NCBI GenBank assembly: GCA_047638975.1
Contig: JBLINB010000007.1
Span: 1-52,177 of the forward strand
DNA: 52,177 nucleotides
Direction of reading: 5' to 3'
From: JAPKEZ01 sp047638975
GTDB lineage: Bacteria > Planctomycetota > UBA1135
Shown here: positions 43,742 through 52,177 of the stretch, piece by piece
Layout of the letters: each line of letters opens with the position of its first letter
How positions within the stretch are numbered: the stretch's first letter is position 1
Program-made: the position numbers and the translations under genes
Notes under the pieces: generated by a model
Databases searched by the model: none
Told to the model about the DNA's origin: nothing
Seen by the model: only the letters and a program-made list of their open reading frames with translations

Positions 43742-46687
43742 TTGTAAAGCTTTGGTGTACTCGTCGAGCTGTGTTTGATATTTTGCGCGCATGGCGTCGT
43801 TTACGCGACCCGTTTTATAGTCAATAATCTCGGCAGACAGTGGTGCGCCATTGGCGTTGCGTTCTATAACTACGCGGTCAAAGCATCCTCGCGAGATATA
43901 ACTATTAGAATCGCTATCCTTGATCAACACACTGAAATCGCGTTCGCGCCAAACTTCTAAATTAGCGGTTGCCGGTCGCGTTAGTTTTTCGCGAACATGT
44001 ACTTTGCTAAGCATCGTTTGCAGCTCGTCGTCGTGGCATTCGAAGTTGTCGAGCCATTCGCAATCTTGAAGTAGAGCGTGTATCCGCGAACCGCGCGCCA
44101 TGTTTTGCGCGCTACTTTCGATAAGGATGTCGGCCCCGACGTAACTACTGCTTTCTGTAGATTGCGAGGGGCTAACGCGCTTCAGTAAACGCGGAGCTGT
44201 GCTTGCCGAAAATGGCGAGACTAATGGAGTGGTGCTCGCAGGTAGCTCAGTAGCACTTTGCTTCCAGCTATCTAAATCACTATCGGGGTGCTGCCATTTT
44301 AAAGAGACGCCATCCGGCGCTTCAAATGCGAGGCTGGTCTTTTCATCGGCAAGGTCGAGACCATTACGTAATAAACAGCTGGTTCTGTCGGTCTCGCCAC
44401 TTGCCGATGCCTTTGGAATCATCATTTCGACGCGTTCGACTGCGCGTGTTAGCGCAACATATAGTGCAGACATTGACTCGCTTGAGCGCTGCACCCCGAG
44501 TTCGAATTCTAGCTCGCCAAGTTCGGGTATCAAGTCAGCGTAGACGGAGGATGGGTAGGCGCATAATTTAGAATACGGCGCGCGTATATCTGGTCGCGAG
44601 CCAATGGCTATTTGGCGGTGAATCGAACCCATTAAGGCACCTTCGAGTTGCGGTAAAATAACCGCATCAAATTCTAAGCCCTTGGCGGCGTGAATCGTCA
44701 TTAAGCGAACTTTAGTTTCTGCGCTCTCGCTTACTTTTGTGGTGCGTATATATTCAACAAAATCGCAGGCACTTTTATCGTCTAACTGGTCAAAGCGAGA
44801 AGCTAGGTCGAGCAACTGCTGCATGCGATGTTGATCATGGCCACTGGCGAAGCAGCGTGTAATATCTTGTAAGTGACGCTGTAGGTAGTCGCTAAATCCG
44901 ATGCTCAAAATGGTGCGGCGTTGAAGCTGCGCGTGACGATCGAATTCTTTTTTACTTAAGTCTTCGGTACTACCAAAGGAGGTGATTGTTGAGCTTTGCA
45001 CATGGAAAAGTGCCAAGCTGTCTCCGGGATAAAAGACTGCTGTTAACCATGATAAAGTAATAAGCACCGACTCTGCATCGCAAATGGAAACGCCACCATG
45101 GCTGCCAGCCAGCACATCGCGTTTGCGTAATTCGTTTTGAATTAAGGCAAGCATCGAATTACTGCGTACCAAGATTGCAATCGATTTGGACGGCGCCTGC
45201 ATATGTAGTTCTGCAGCGCGTGCTGCTGCCGCTACTGCCGCTGCTTGTTTTTGAGTTAACTCGGAAGTGGGATTTACTTCAAAGAGGAGGGCACAACCCG
45301 GGATGTCTTTACCTGCTTTGTGATCTTGATAACCTTCGGTCCACTGGTTGATGGCAGTCGCAACTTCGTCTTTATGCGGAGCCAAACTTTTGGCATTGCC
45401 AAACACTAAGTCGGTGGTGCCTAAAATGACAGAGCTTGAACGATAGTTTACATTCAACGAACTTTGTTCGAGATTAGCGCCCAAAGAATGATCATCAGCC
45501 CACTGCTTAAAACCGGATAGCAAACGCGAGTCACCCGATCGCCAACCATAAATAGCTTGTTTGGTGTCGCCGACTGTAAAAAGCGTGCGTTGCGCATTAA
45601 TGCTAGCCGCTATTTGTGGCTGCAAGATACGCCATTGCAATACGGCAGTATCTTGGAACTCGTCTAATAGTAAATTTAACTCGCCGTCGGCTAAGTCAAT
45701 ACTTTTTTGAGCTACGGCATCGGCAACCAAGTGGGTGATATCACTAAAGTTAAATAAGCGTCGCTGTTGTCGAAGCGCGTGCAGCTCACGGCGCACTGCG
45801 CTAAACATGCTAGCATAAGACTTGTTGCGCGTAATGACTTGTTGCGTCGCCAAACCGCGCGCATAGTCGATTGCTAGCGGACACAAATCTAGCCAGTCGG
45901 CGTGCAAAGGCTTTTTATACCATTGCCCATTTGCGTAGGTGCTCTGCTTGAGGATGGCTTTAAGGTCGCCATCTTTAATGGCTGCTATCAGGTGCTCTCT
46001 CTTTTGGATGCACTGCTTCTCGCGATTGTCGATGATGTTAGGAATTCCATCGAGCTTATCGAGCAGTTGCTGCTGACTGGCAACGGATACGTGTGGCCGG
46101 ATACAATCGAATGCCTGCGGCGTGCTGTCGTTAATTAAATCTAAGGTCGCAGCCGTCTCAGTGAGTAGCATCTCTAGAAAATTTCGCGGCGAATCGTTTT
46201 TGTCTAACGATGCAACCAGCTTGACGATGTCTTTTAGATTATTGCCGGCTACGTAGTTGTTGATTGCCGTTTGCAGCAACTCTTGGTCTTGCAGATACTC
46301 GCTCATGCGCCACTGCAATGGCAGCCCTAGTTCGCGTCGGTGCTGCGAGGCAATCTTGTTAAAGTAGGAATCAAGTGTAATGATTTTTATTTGATCAATA
46401 CATAGCGCTAGCTTTACCACGCATTCTTTTACGTCAGCGGCCTCCCAGTTTTGGGGGATGGCGTCAAAATGCTTGAGCTCTTCTAACTTACCCGGATCTT
46501 CTACGCCCTCAACAAGACGCTCGAATAAACGCTTTAATATTTCTGCTACGGCTTTGCGCGTAAAGGTCGAACCCAAAATATTCTGCGCCGGCTGGCCTGC
46601 GGTGAATAAGTTTAGATAAATGTTGGATAAAGAGAAGGTCTTACCCGTTCCGGCTGAGGCCAGTTTTATTTGCTGGTGTGCGCTCAT
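43682..46687 (-). CDS. addA: AddA-like UvrD/RecB helicase-nuclease
   Basis: 1001 residues. Walker A is ASAGTGKT at about 10-17, motif II LLLDEFQDT near 330, NYRSSS near 425, and motif V/VI VRLMTIHAAKGLEFD near 680. The C-terminus holds a RecB-like nuclease with the active-site IIDYKTG near 960. With the downstream subunit it would process double-strand breaks for RecA. It starts inside the last 4 bp of addB (operon order addB-addA on the minus strand), as in many bacteria. Its 3' end overlaps the convergent sialidase-like gene by 60 bp. Identity with AddA rather than RecB rests on the AddB-like partner. Confidence 0.88.
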   Translation of the reverse strand: MSAHQQIKLASAGTGKTFSLSNIYLNLFTAGQPAQNILGSTFTRKAVAEILKRLFERLVEGVEDPGKLEELKHFDAIPQNWEAADVKECVVKLALCIDQIKIITLDSYFNKIASQHRRELGLPLQWRMSEYLQDQELLQTAINNYVAGNNLKDIVKLVASLDKNDSPRNFLEMLLTETAATLDLINDSTPQAFDCIRPHVSVASQQQLLDKLDGIPNIIDNREKQCIQKREHLIAAIKDGDLKAILKQSTYANGQWYKKPLHADWLDLCPLAIDYARGLATQQVITRNKSYASMFSAVRRELHALRQQRRLFNFSDITHLVADAVAQKSIDLADGELNLLLDEFQDTAVLQWRILQPQIAASINAQRTLFTVGDTKQAIYGWRSGDSRLLSGFKQWADDHSLGANLEQSSLNVNYRSSSVILGTTDLVFGNAKSLAPHKDEVATAINQWTEGYQDHKAGKDIPGCALLFEVNPTSELTQKQAAAVAAAARAAELHMQAPSKSIAILVRSNSMLALIQNELRKRDVLAGSHGGVSICDAESVLITLSWLTAVFYPGDSLALFHVQSSTITSFGSTEDLSKKEFDRHAQLQRRTILSIGFSDYLQRHLQDITRCFASGHDQHRMQQLLDLASRFDQLDDKSACDFVEYIRTTKVSESAETKVRLMTIHAAKGLEFDAVILPQLEGALMGSIHRQIAIGSRPDIRAPYSKLCAYPSSVYADLIPELGELEFELGVQRSSESMSALYVALTRAVERVEMMIPKASASGETDRTSCLLRNGLDLADEKTSLAFEAPDGVSLKWQHPDSDLDSWKQSATELPASTTPLVSPFSASTAPRLLKRVSPSQSTESSSYVGADILIESSAQNMARGSRIHALLQDCEWLDNFECHDDELQTMLSKVHVREKLTRPATANLEVWRERDFSVLIKDSDSNSYISRGCFDRVVIERNANGAPLSAEIIDYKTGRVNDAMRAKYQTQLDEYTKALQLLLGLPLGQINSCLLELDA

Positions 46688-49386
46688 TGAACATCCTCGC
46701 CGATTGTTGTTACACCCAGTAAAGAATCACCGCGTATAGCTTGCTCGGTATCTCCGGCGTACGGTGCTTTACCAAGGTCAAACCAGTTTTTATTGTGAAT
46801 ACACTCAAAGATATCTCGGCACTGTTGTTCGGCGATTTGCTGTTGGTCTTTATCGAAATCTAGCGGGTAAAAACCAGCTTCGCTGCTATTCGCTGTAAGT
46901 AAGGAGTAAGACAGACTGACACTATAGCCTTCTAAGTCAGTTAAGCTGCGACTTAAGAAATGATATAGCGGCAACTGCAAATCAGTAAAGGCACCATTCT
47001 TGAATAGTTTTTTCTGTAGATAGTTCGCTTTCGAATTAGGCGTTTTGTAATCAATTAAACAGATTTCGTTGTCGCGCACATCAATGCGATCGATGACGCC
47101 ACTAATATCAAACTGACTATCAAACAATTTGACACCCTTAGGGATATTACGTTCGCAATCTTTAATCAGCCACCCCTTGGCGGTGCGTTGTGCCTGTAAT
47201 TCTGAAAAAACTTGGTAACGCTGCTCAAGTATAGCTATCTGTGCACGAATAATAGCACTTGGGCTAGGGAAGCGAATATCAAATAGGCGCTGGCATTCAG
47301 AACGCAGGTAGGCGTTAATATCTACAGCGTTTTGGCTATGACGCACTTCGCTGCGCCCGAAATTTTGGAGTACTTCGTGTGCGAAATTGCCATAAACTAA
47401 AGGATTAAGCTCGTCGCACTGGGTGTCGACCGAGCGTAACCTGAGATTGTTGCTCAAATAGAAAGAATAGGGCGAGTTTAAATAACTGTTGATGGCGGTA
47501 ACCGAAACTCTAGACGGTATGCTGTCGTCTGCAGCGCGCGGCAGTTTTCGTTCGGCGGCATGCTGTGTTGTGATGAGCGCAGGTTGCTCTTCGGCTGCAC
47601 AAAATTCAGCTGCATTTGCATAAGCCTTTTCTTCATCACATAGAAAGAGTAATCGGCTGGGTAGTAATGGCGTGCCATCGTTTTGCGCGCGTCCGCAAAT
47701 GAGGTGTAGACGTCCGCCAGTGTGTCGACGAGCAAGAGCTAAGGACTGCACAATGTATGAATCACGGGCGAGTCGCTGTTGGTCGCCAGACATATTGAGG
47801 CGTTGTGCCAATTCGCTATCTATAAACATATTACCCATGCTTTTACCCGGAACATGATTTTCGTTGAAGCCGAGTATGACTACTTCGCGCGCTGGATCGA
47901 GATTAAGCTCTAACCAGTCTAAGCACTCGACACTATTGTCACTGTAGCGTTGTGCAATTTGCTTGCCACGAAACTGGTGGAGGATAAAATCTAAACTGCG
48001 CGAAAAGCTAAACCGCAATTTAGGGTCATTGGCTAAACAGTCGTGCACTTCTTGCAACTCGTTTAAAGTAGCGGCAACCATTTCGAGACTTTTAGCGCGT
48101 AGATGCGATTCTCGGTTTTGCTCGGGCTTAATTTCTGTTTCGCCATAGACCTCAAGCAAAAACTCGCGGGTGGCATATATTGCTTGCGTCAAGCCGAGCT
48201 GTTTTGCCGTAGCAGCCGCGGGTAGCATCTTGAGATACTCTGCTGGCAAGAACTGTAGGTAGCTTGTTTGGCGCAGAGAATCTAATTCTTGCTTTAGTCG
48301 CGGATTAGGCAGCAAATCAGGGTGTGTTAATAATTCAGCGCCGTTTTCGAAATTAGGATGCTCGAGATATGCCTTAAGCTGAGTAAGCAGCAAAACCGGC
48401 AAGCTATCTTTGAGATTGCCACCAACAGCTGTGCGCAACTCGACACCGAAAGCATTTAGCTTTTGGTCTAGGAACGGCGTGCATTGCTTTTCAAGCAATG
48501 AAAAAGTAATCTCTTCTGGTGGAGTTTTACTTTCGCCTTCGCCCAGCATCTGTAAAGCACAGTCGACCATGGTCTGCGGATTACTCGAATACTTTATTTT
48601 CACTGCTTCTAATAAAGTATTACCGGGTGCCGCAAACACTTCGGGACGCACACATCCGTATGCGTCGAAGGCCTGAGGCAAATGAGCGAAATCTAGTTGT
48701 ATAAACTCTACTTGAGGCGCGCACAAATCAAGTAATCGCCGCTGATATGCGCTCATTTCTGGCACACACATCACCATGATTCTCGCCTGTGCTGTCAACG
48801 ATTTATTGCCAGCCATTAAGGCTTGCTGTTGCGCATGATCTTTATCGCACAAACCAGCCTCCTTGAGTAGACGCAAGTAATTTTGGTAGATGCCTTCTAA
48901 AAAGGAAAACCTATCGCGCTCGCTATCACTAAGTTGTGGGTTAAGCGCAATCTTGGCACAACTAAGTTGCTCAGCGGCTAATTGCGACTGCAAGCTAGCT
49001 AATTGTTGCGCCAAAATTAAAACCTCACTGTGAACTTTAATGTTGATGCCCAAATGCAGCAGCATATCTTTGGCAGCACAACTTTGTATGGCATTAAGCC
49101 AGGCCAATTGGCACGGCGCGGCTGTAGCCACAGGTGTTTCACCTAGCTCTAGCGCCAAATGGGGTAGCGATCCTAAAGTGGCAAACTGGGGCGCTCGAAA
49201 ACTAGACCACTGGTTTTGGCGCTCAATTTCTAAGAGCAGCTCTTGCTCAAGCAGGCGATTGCTACGCGAACTACTGCTAATAAGGATGAACTCGCTTAGA
49301 TCGGCAGTGCCAGCTTTCTTTAAAATATCAAGCGTAAGCCCTTTAACTATAGGCATTTGTGGCGAGAGTAGGCTTATATTAGTCAC
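46684..49386 (-). CDS. addB: AddB-like helicase/nuclease subunit
   Basis: 900 residues of diverged UvrD-like architecture. No Walker A is evident; a helical/alpha-beta body includes VVILGFNENHVPGKS, which matches the helicase-core segment of AddB. The C-terminal PD-(D/E)XK nuclease shows GNFAHEVLQNF and DRIDVRDNEICLIDYKT. The iron-sulfur Cys cluster of Bacillus AddB is not present. It overlaps addA by 4 bp, and its ATG at 49386 faces the acyl-CoA dehydrogenase over a 211-bp divergent gap. It is the second nuclease of the repair complex. Confidence 0.82.
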   Translation of the reverse strand: MTNISLLSPQMPIVKGLTLDILKKAGTADLSEFILISSSSRSNRLLEQELLLEIERQNQWSSFRAPQFATLGSLPHLALELGETPVATAAPCQLAWLNAIQSCAAKDMLLHLGINIKVHSEVLILAQQLASLQSQLAAEQLSCAKIALNPQLSDSERDRFSFLEGIYQNYLRLLKEAGLCDKDHAQQQALMAGNKSLTAQARIMVMCVPEMSAYQRRLLDLCAPQVEFIQLDFAHLPQAFDAYGCVRPEVFAAPGNTLLEAVKIKYSSNPQTMVDCALQMLGEGESKTPPEEITFSLLEKQCTPFLDQKLNAFGVELRTAVGGNLKDSLPVLLLTQLKAYLEHPNFENGAELLTHPDLLPNPRLKQELDSLRQTSYLQFLPAEYLKMLPAAATAKQLGLTQAIYATREFLLEVYGETEIKPEQNRESHLRAKSLEMVAATLNELQEVHDCLANDPKLRFSFSRSLDFILHQFRGKQIAQRYSDNSVECLDWLELNLDPAREVVILGFNENHVPGKSMGNMFIDSELAQRLNMSGDQQRLARDSYIVQSLALARRHTGGRLHLICGRAQNDGTPLLPSRLLFLCDEEKAYANAAEFCAAEEQPALITTQHAAERKLPRAADDSIPSRVSVTAINSYLNSPYSFYLSNNLRLRSVDTQCDELNPLVYGNFAHEVLQNFGRSEVRHSQNAVDINAYLRSECQRLFDIRFPSPSAIIRAQIAILEQRYQVFSELQAQRTAKGWLIKDCERNIPKGVKLFDSQFDISGVIDRIDVRDNEICLIDYKTPNSKANYLQKKLFKNGAFTDLQLPLYHFLSRSLTDLEGYSVSLSYSLLTANSSEAGFYPLDFDKDQQQIAEQQCRDIFECIHNKNWFDLGKAPYAGDTEQAIRGDSLLGVTTIGEDVQ

Positions 49387-49597
49387 TTAAATATTATAGC
49401 ATGGCGATAAATCGGTATGTTTAACGAGAACTGGGAATCTTTTTGCAGACACTCTTCCTTAGGCAGTTGGCTTCGAAGTTAAAATAGTGGCTCTGGTTCA
49501 TGCAGAGTGCTCGTCAGATTGTGGCGATTACGTGAGATAGCATGCGCCTGATACAAGACAATCTCAACCAGAACAACCAACAAAAATTCACAAGTCA

Positions 49598-50770
49598 ATG
49601 TCTAGCTACACCGAATTCGATTTTTACGACATCACCAGTATGCTCAGCGAAGAGGATGTCATGGTTCGCGGCATGGTGCGCGAATATTGCAGCGATAAAT
49701 TAATGCCACTTGTCGCTGAACATTGGGAGGCAGGCACCTTTCCTAATCACATCGTCAAAGAGATGGGCGAGTTAGGATTGCTTGGTCCAGCAGTCGCCGA
49801 ACAGTATGGCGGGGCGGGCATGAGCGCTATGCAGTACGGTTTGATCTGCCAAGAAATCGAACGCGTCGATTCTGGCATTCGTTCGTTCAGCTCGGTGCAG
49901 GGATCCTTAGTAATGTATCCCATTGAGGCGTTTGGCAGCGAAGAGCAAAAGAACAAATACCTACCAAAACTAGCGCGTGGTGCATTTGTTGGTTGCTTTG
50001 GCTTAACCGAACCTGACTTTGGTTCAGACCCAGCCGGAATGCGCACGAAATGTGTACGTGACGGTGACGACTGGATCATCAACGGTCAGAAAATGTGGAT
50101 CACCTCTGGCAGCATCGCAGACATTGCCATTGTTTGGGGGCGTGATGAGGAAGGTGTCGCCCAAGGTTTTATTGTCGACTGCGATACACCGGGGTTTAGC
50201 GCACCTGAACAAAAACACAAATGGTCTCTGCGCTGCAGTGTTACTAGTGAATTAATTTTGGAAGATGTGCGCGTGCCTGAGGCTAACCGCCTACCTATGG
50301 GCAGTGGCATGAAAGCGCCATTATCGTGTTTAACGCAAGCGCGTTACGGTATTGCATGGGGCGCAGTCGGTGCGGCACAAGCATGCTTCGACGAAGTACT
50401 ACGCTACACCAACGCGCGCATCATTCATGGTCGTCCTTTGTCTGCCTTTCAATTAACTCAAGATAAGTTGGCCGAAATGGGCACCGAAATAACCAAAATG
50501 CAGCTACTGGTCTGGCGCTTAGCGCAAATGAAAGAGGCCGGCACCATGACTCCACAACAGGTGTCGCTGGCAAAACGCAATAACGTTGCAAAGGCTTTAG
50601 AGATTGCTCGCGTATGCCGCAGCTTGCTTGGTGCCAATGGCATTACTCTCGAGTACCAAGCCGGACGCCATATGTGTAATTTAGAAACTGTCCTTACTTA
50701 CGAAGGTACGCACGAGATCCATACTTTGATTCTTGGTCAGGCATTCTCTGGTCAAGCAGCATACTTTTAG
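49598..50770 (+). CDS. gcdH: Glutaryl-CoA dehydrogenase
   Basis: 390-residue acyl-CoA dehydrogenase whose pattern is that of glutaryl-CoA dehydrogenases: IRSFSSVQGSLVMYPI (with the substrate Arg), GCFGLTEPDFGSDP, KMWITSG (FAD), LTQARYGIAWGAVGAA, KRNNVAKALEIARVCRSLLG and the catalytic Glu at about 369 in TYEGTHEIHTLILG. The family oxidises and decarboxylates glutaryl-CoA to crotonyl-CoA. It is followed 61 bp later by the oxocyclohexene hydrolase. Glutaryl-CoA is an intermediate of both lysine breakdown and benzoyl-CoA degradation, and the neighbour favours the latter. The Arg needed for decarboxylation seems present, but the non-decarboxylating form cannot be excluded. Confidence 0.92.
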   Translation: MSSYTEFDFYDITSMLSEEDVMVRGMVREYCSDKLMPLVAEHWEAGTFPNHIVKEMGELGLLGPAVAEQYGGAGMSAMQYGLICQEIERVDSGIRSFSSVQGSLVMYPIEAFGSEEQKNKYLPKLARGAFVGCFGLTEPDFGSDPAGMRTKCVRDGDDWIINGQKMWITSGSIADIAIVWGRDEEGVAQGFIVDCDTPGFSAPEQKHKWSLRCSVTSELILEDVRVPEANRLPMGSGMKAPLSCLTQARYGIAWGAVGAAQACFDEVLRYTNARIIHGRPLSAFQLTQDKLAEMGTEITKMQLLVWRLAQMKEAGTMTPQQVSLAKRNNVAKALEIARVCRSLLGANGITLEYQAGRHMCNLETVLTYEGTHEIHTLILGQAFSGQAAYF

Positions 50771-50831
50771 ACACGACAACCGTTACCATTCCTTAAACTT
50801 TCTTAGCGCTCCATCTTAATCCCTTAAAATA

Positions 50832-51941
50832 ATGACCACTTTTGCCAACCACGAGTTATCCCCTGATTACGCATTCACGCAGATTAAATATGAATTAAAA
50901 CCATTAGTGCTGCAAGATGGCACAGTGGTTGAAGATCTATTTAATGCCTGGATTTGGTTAGATAATCCTGATAAATATAACTCTTACACTACGCGCGCAA
51001 TGGCTGAACTACTATTAGCCTTACGCCGTGCTTCGAATGATCAAAATGTAGTATGCATCGTGTTTACTGCGGTCGGCGATAAAGCTTTCTGTACGGGCGG
51101 TAACACTGCTGAATACAGCGAACATTATTCCGGACGCCCTGACGAGTACCGCCGCTACATGCGCCTGTTTAACGATGGTGTGTCAGGGTTAATGGAATGC
51201 GACAAGCCAGTTATCAATCGCGTTAACGGTATGCGCATTGCAGGCGGTCAAGAACTTGGTATGGCATGTGATTTCACTGTGGCCGTTGATACTGCGCGTT
51301 TTGGGCAGGCTGGTCCTAAACACGGATCGGCTCCGGTGGGTGGTTCTACCGATTATCTACCCGTTTTTGTAGGGATAGCGCGCGCAGTAGAGTCGTGTAC
51401 TTTATGCGAACAATGGAGCGCGCATTACGCTCAGCATATTGGTTTACTAAATGGCATCGTGCCAGCCTTAAAAGTCGATGGCAAGTTCATCGCTAACCCG
51501 ATGGCACACACCGAATTTATAACCGACGAATACGGACGTTCGCTTTATGGCCAATTCAAAACGGGTGCCGAGCGCGCTGCTGCGAAAGAGGTTTTAGCGA
51601 ATGCCGAAGTAGATTTTTCAATGCTCGATAAAATGGTCAATGATATGTGCGCGAAGTTAGCGCAAACCATGCCGGATTGCACCATCTACACTCTCGAGCA
51701 ATTGCGTAAGCATAAACTGCAGTACTGGGATCGCAACCGCGAATCAAACCGTGCTTGGCTAGGCTTAAACATGATGACCGAAGGCCGTATCGGCTTCCGC
51801 ACTTTCAATCGCGCGCCGCGTGCCGAACGCGAAACCGACTTTATCGAAATGCGCCGCGCACTTGCAGAGGGCGTGCGCTATGGCGACAAACTGGCTGAAC
51901 GTTGTGCGCCGTATGCTGTCGATAAAGACTCTGAAAAATGA
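50832..51941 (+). CDS. oah: 6-oxocyclohex-1-ene-1-carbonyl-CoA hydrolase
   Basis: 369-residue crotonase-fold enzyme, longer than common enoyl-CoA hydratases (about 260). It opens the ring of 6-oxocyclohex-1-ene-1-carbonyl-CoA to 3-hydroxypimelyl-CoA, the last alicyclic step of anaerobic benzoyl-CoA degradation. Recognised from memory by its distinctive segments: DNPDKYNSYTT, FTAVGDKAFCTGGNTAEYSEHY, RVNGMRIAGGQELGMACDFT, RFGQAGPKHGSAPVGGSTDY, VPALKVDGKFIANP, and the C-terminal NRAWLGLNMMTEGRIGFR. These are the marks of the BamA/Oah group rather than generic crotonases. It sits 3' of glutaryl-CoA dehydrogenase, three steps further along the same pathway. Other bam genes are not in the window. 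Confidence 0.88.
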   Translation: MTTFANHELSPDYAFTQIKYELKPLVLQDGTVVEDLFNAWIWLDNPDKYNSYTTRAMAELLLALRRASNDQNVVCIVFTAVGDKAFCTGGNTAEYSEHYSGRPDEYRRYMRLFNDGVSGLMECDKPVINRVNGMRIAGGQELGMACDFTVAVDTARFGQAGPKHGSAPVGGSTDYLPVFVGIARAVESCTLCEQWSAHYAQHIGLLNGIVPALKVDGKFIANPMAHTEFITDEYGRSLYGQFKTGAERAAAKEVLANAEVDFSMLDKMVNDMCAKLAQTMPDCTIYTLEQLRKHKLQYWDRNRESNRAWLGLNMMTEGRIGFRTFNRAPRAERETDFIEMRRALAEGVRYGDKLAERCAPYAVDKDSEK

Positions 51942-51942
51942 T

Positions 51943-52177
51943 TTAATCGCGAAAGTCGACGTCACCCTGGGCATAAAACCAATTACTGCCTTCGGTGATG
52001 GTATCCATCTCGGTGTATGCGCTATCGCTATGCGCGCTTGGATCTTCGCCTAGCATCACCGAAGTGATGATGTTGTCTTCTTCGATACGCGGCGTGATGT
52101 AAGTTTTTGGAAGACCGCTAATAGCTTTTTGTGTAGTGGTCTTTTCTTCTACTGCCATGCGCATGAAGCAAACTTTG
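51943..52177 (-). CDS. C-terminal part of an unrecognised protein
   Basis: The minus-strand frame is open from the window edge (52177) to TAA at 51943, at least 77 residues. Met codons at 52164 and 52158 could be starts, but the frame continues beyond the window, so it may be longer. It is polar and acidic (VEEKTTTQK, ITPRIEEDNIITSVM, EGSNWFYAQGDVDFRD) without membrane segments. It converges with the hydrolase gene, with 1 bp between the stops. I do not recognise the family. Confidence 0.5.
   Translation of the reverse strand, partial: KVCFMRMAVEEKTTTQKAISGLPKTYITPRIEEDNIITSVMLGEDPSAHSDSAYTEMDTITEGSNWFYAQGDVDFRD

Noticed and set aside
50832..51941. Ordinary enoyl-CoA hydratase
   Set aside because: It is over 100 residues longer and carries the long conserved blocks specific to the 6-oxocyclohexene-carbonyl-CoA hydrolase group.

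Overview
The window looks like a metagenomic or genomic stretch from a Gram-negative bacterium, most likely a member of the Planctomycetota. That assignment is an inference. It rests on an lpxA gene, several lipoprotein signal peptides and barrel-like proteins, and repeated secreted C-terminal modules (ends of the genes at 1-291, 1369-3171 and 17868-19250) of the kind I associate with that phylum. It also rests on a family of secreted amidohydrolases with charged helical insertions. No rRNA, tRNA, CRISPR array or transposase is visible. Start codons are often TTG or GTG, and genes are packed with 1-4 bp stop/start overlaps.

Layout. 1-710: the 3' end of a secreted protein, a strong terminator, then a decayed partial copy of the same domain family. 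723-4866 (minus): an interrupted lipoprotein/barrel gene, an M36-like metalloprotease and ATP-dependent PEP carboxykinase. 4943-14066 (plus): a nine-gene run with two thiolases, two cyclophilin-type isomerases (one a cyclophilin-parvulin fusion), enoyl-CoA hydratase, a TPMT-like methyltransferase, a broken CPBP protease, an aconitase-superfamily hydro-lyase and an isocitrate/isopropylmalate-type dehydrogenase. 14119-17175: a small membrane protein, a dead alpha/beta hydrolase and a gingipain-like C25 protease. 17195-22145 (minus): lpxA, acs, then a candidate cobalamin riboswitch in front of a secreted beta-propeller and an outer-membrane lipoprotein.

22276-35331 is the most striking region. 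It holds nine consecutive, translationally coupled amidohydrolase-fold genes (ten domains), nearly all with signal peptides. Only two keep the HxH and other metal ligands; the rest look like pseudoenzymes. The run continues into a peroxiredoxin and a TrpD2-like protein. 36909-37787 is an exported CX5R phosphatase fused to a CxxCH haem site, behind a sigma-54-like promoter. A pseudopilin, topoisomerase III with a lysine-rich tail, a sulfotransferase-like protein, cytidine deaminase and a sialidase-fold protein follow, then AddAB on the minus strand.

The right end carries a glutaryl-CoA dehydrogenase next to a gene that closely resembles 6-oxocyclohex-1-ene-1-carbonyl-CoA hydrolase, the marker of anaerobic benzoyl-CoA degradation. 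With the thiolases, crotonase, acs, the TCA-type enzymes and pckA, the window suggests a metabolism that funnels acyl-CoA compounds, possibly from aromatics, to acetyl-CoA and on to gluconeogenesis. Four genes (362-710, 723-1433, 10471-11031, 14390-14829) appear broken, so some gene decay is under way.
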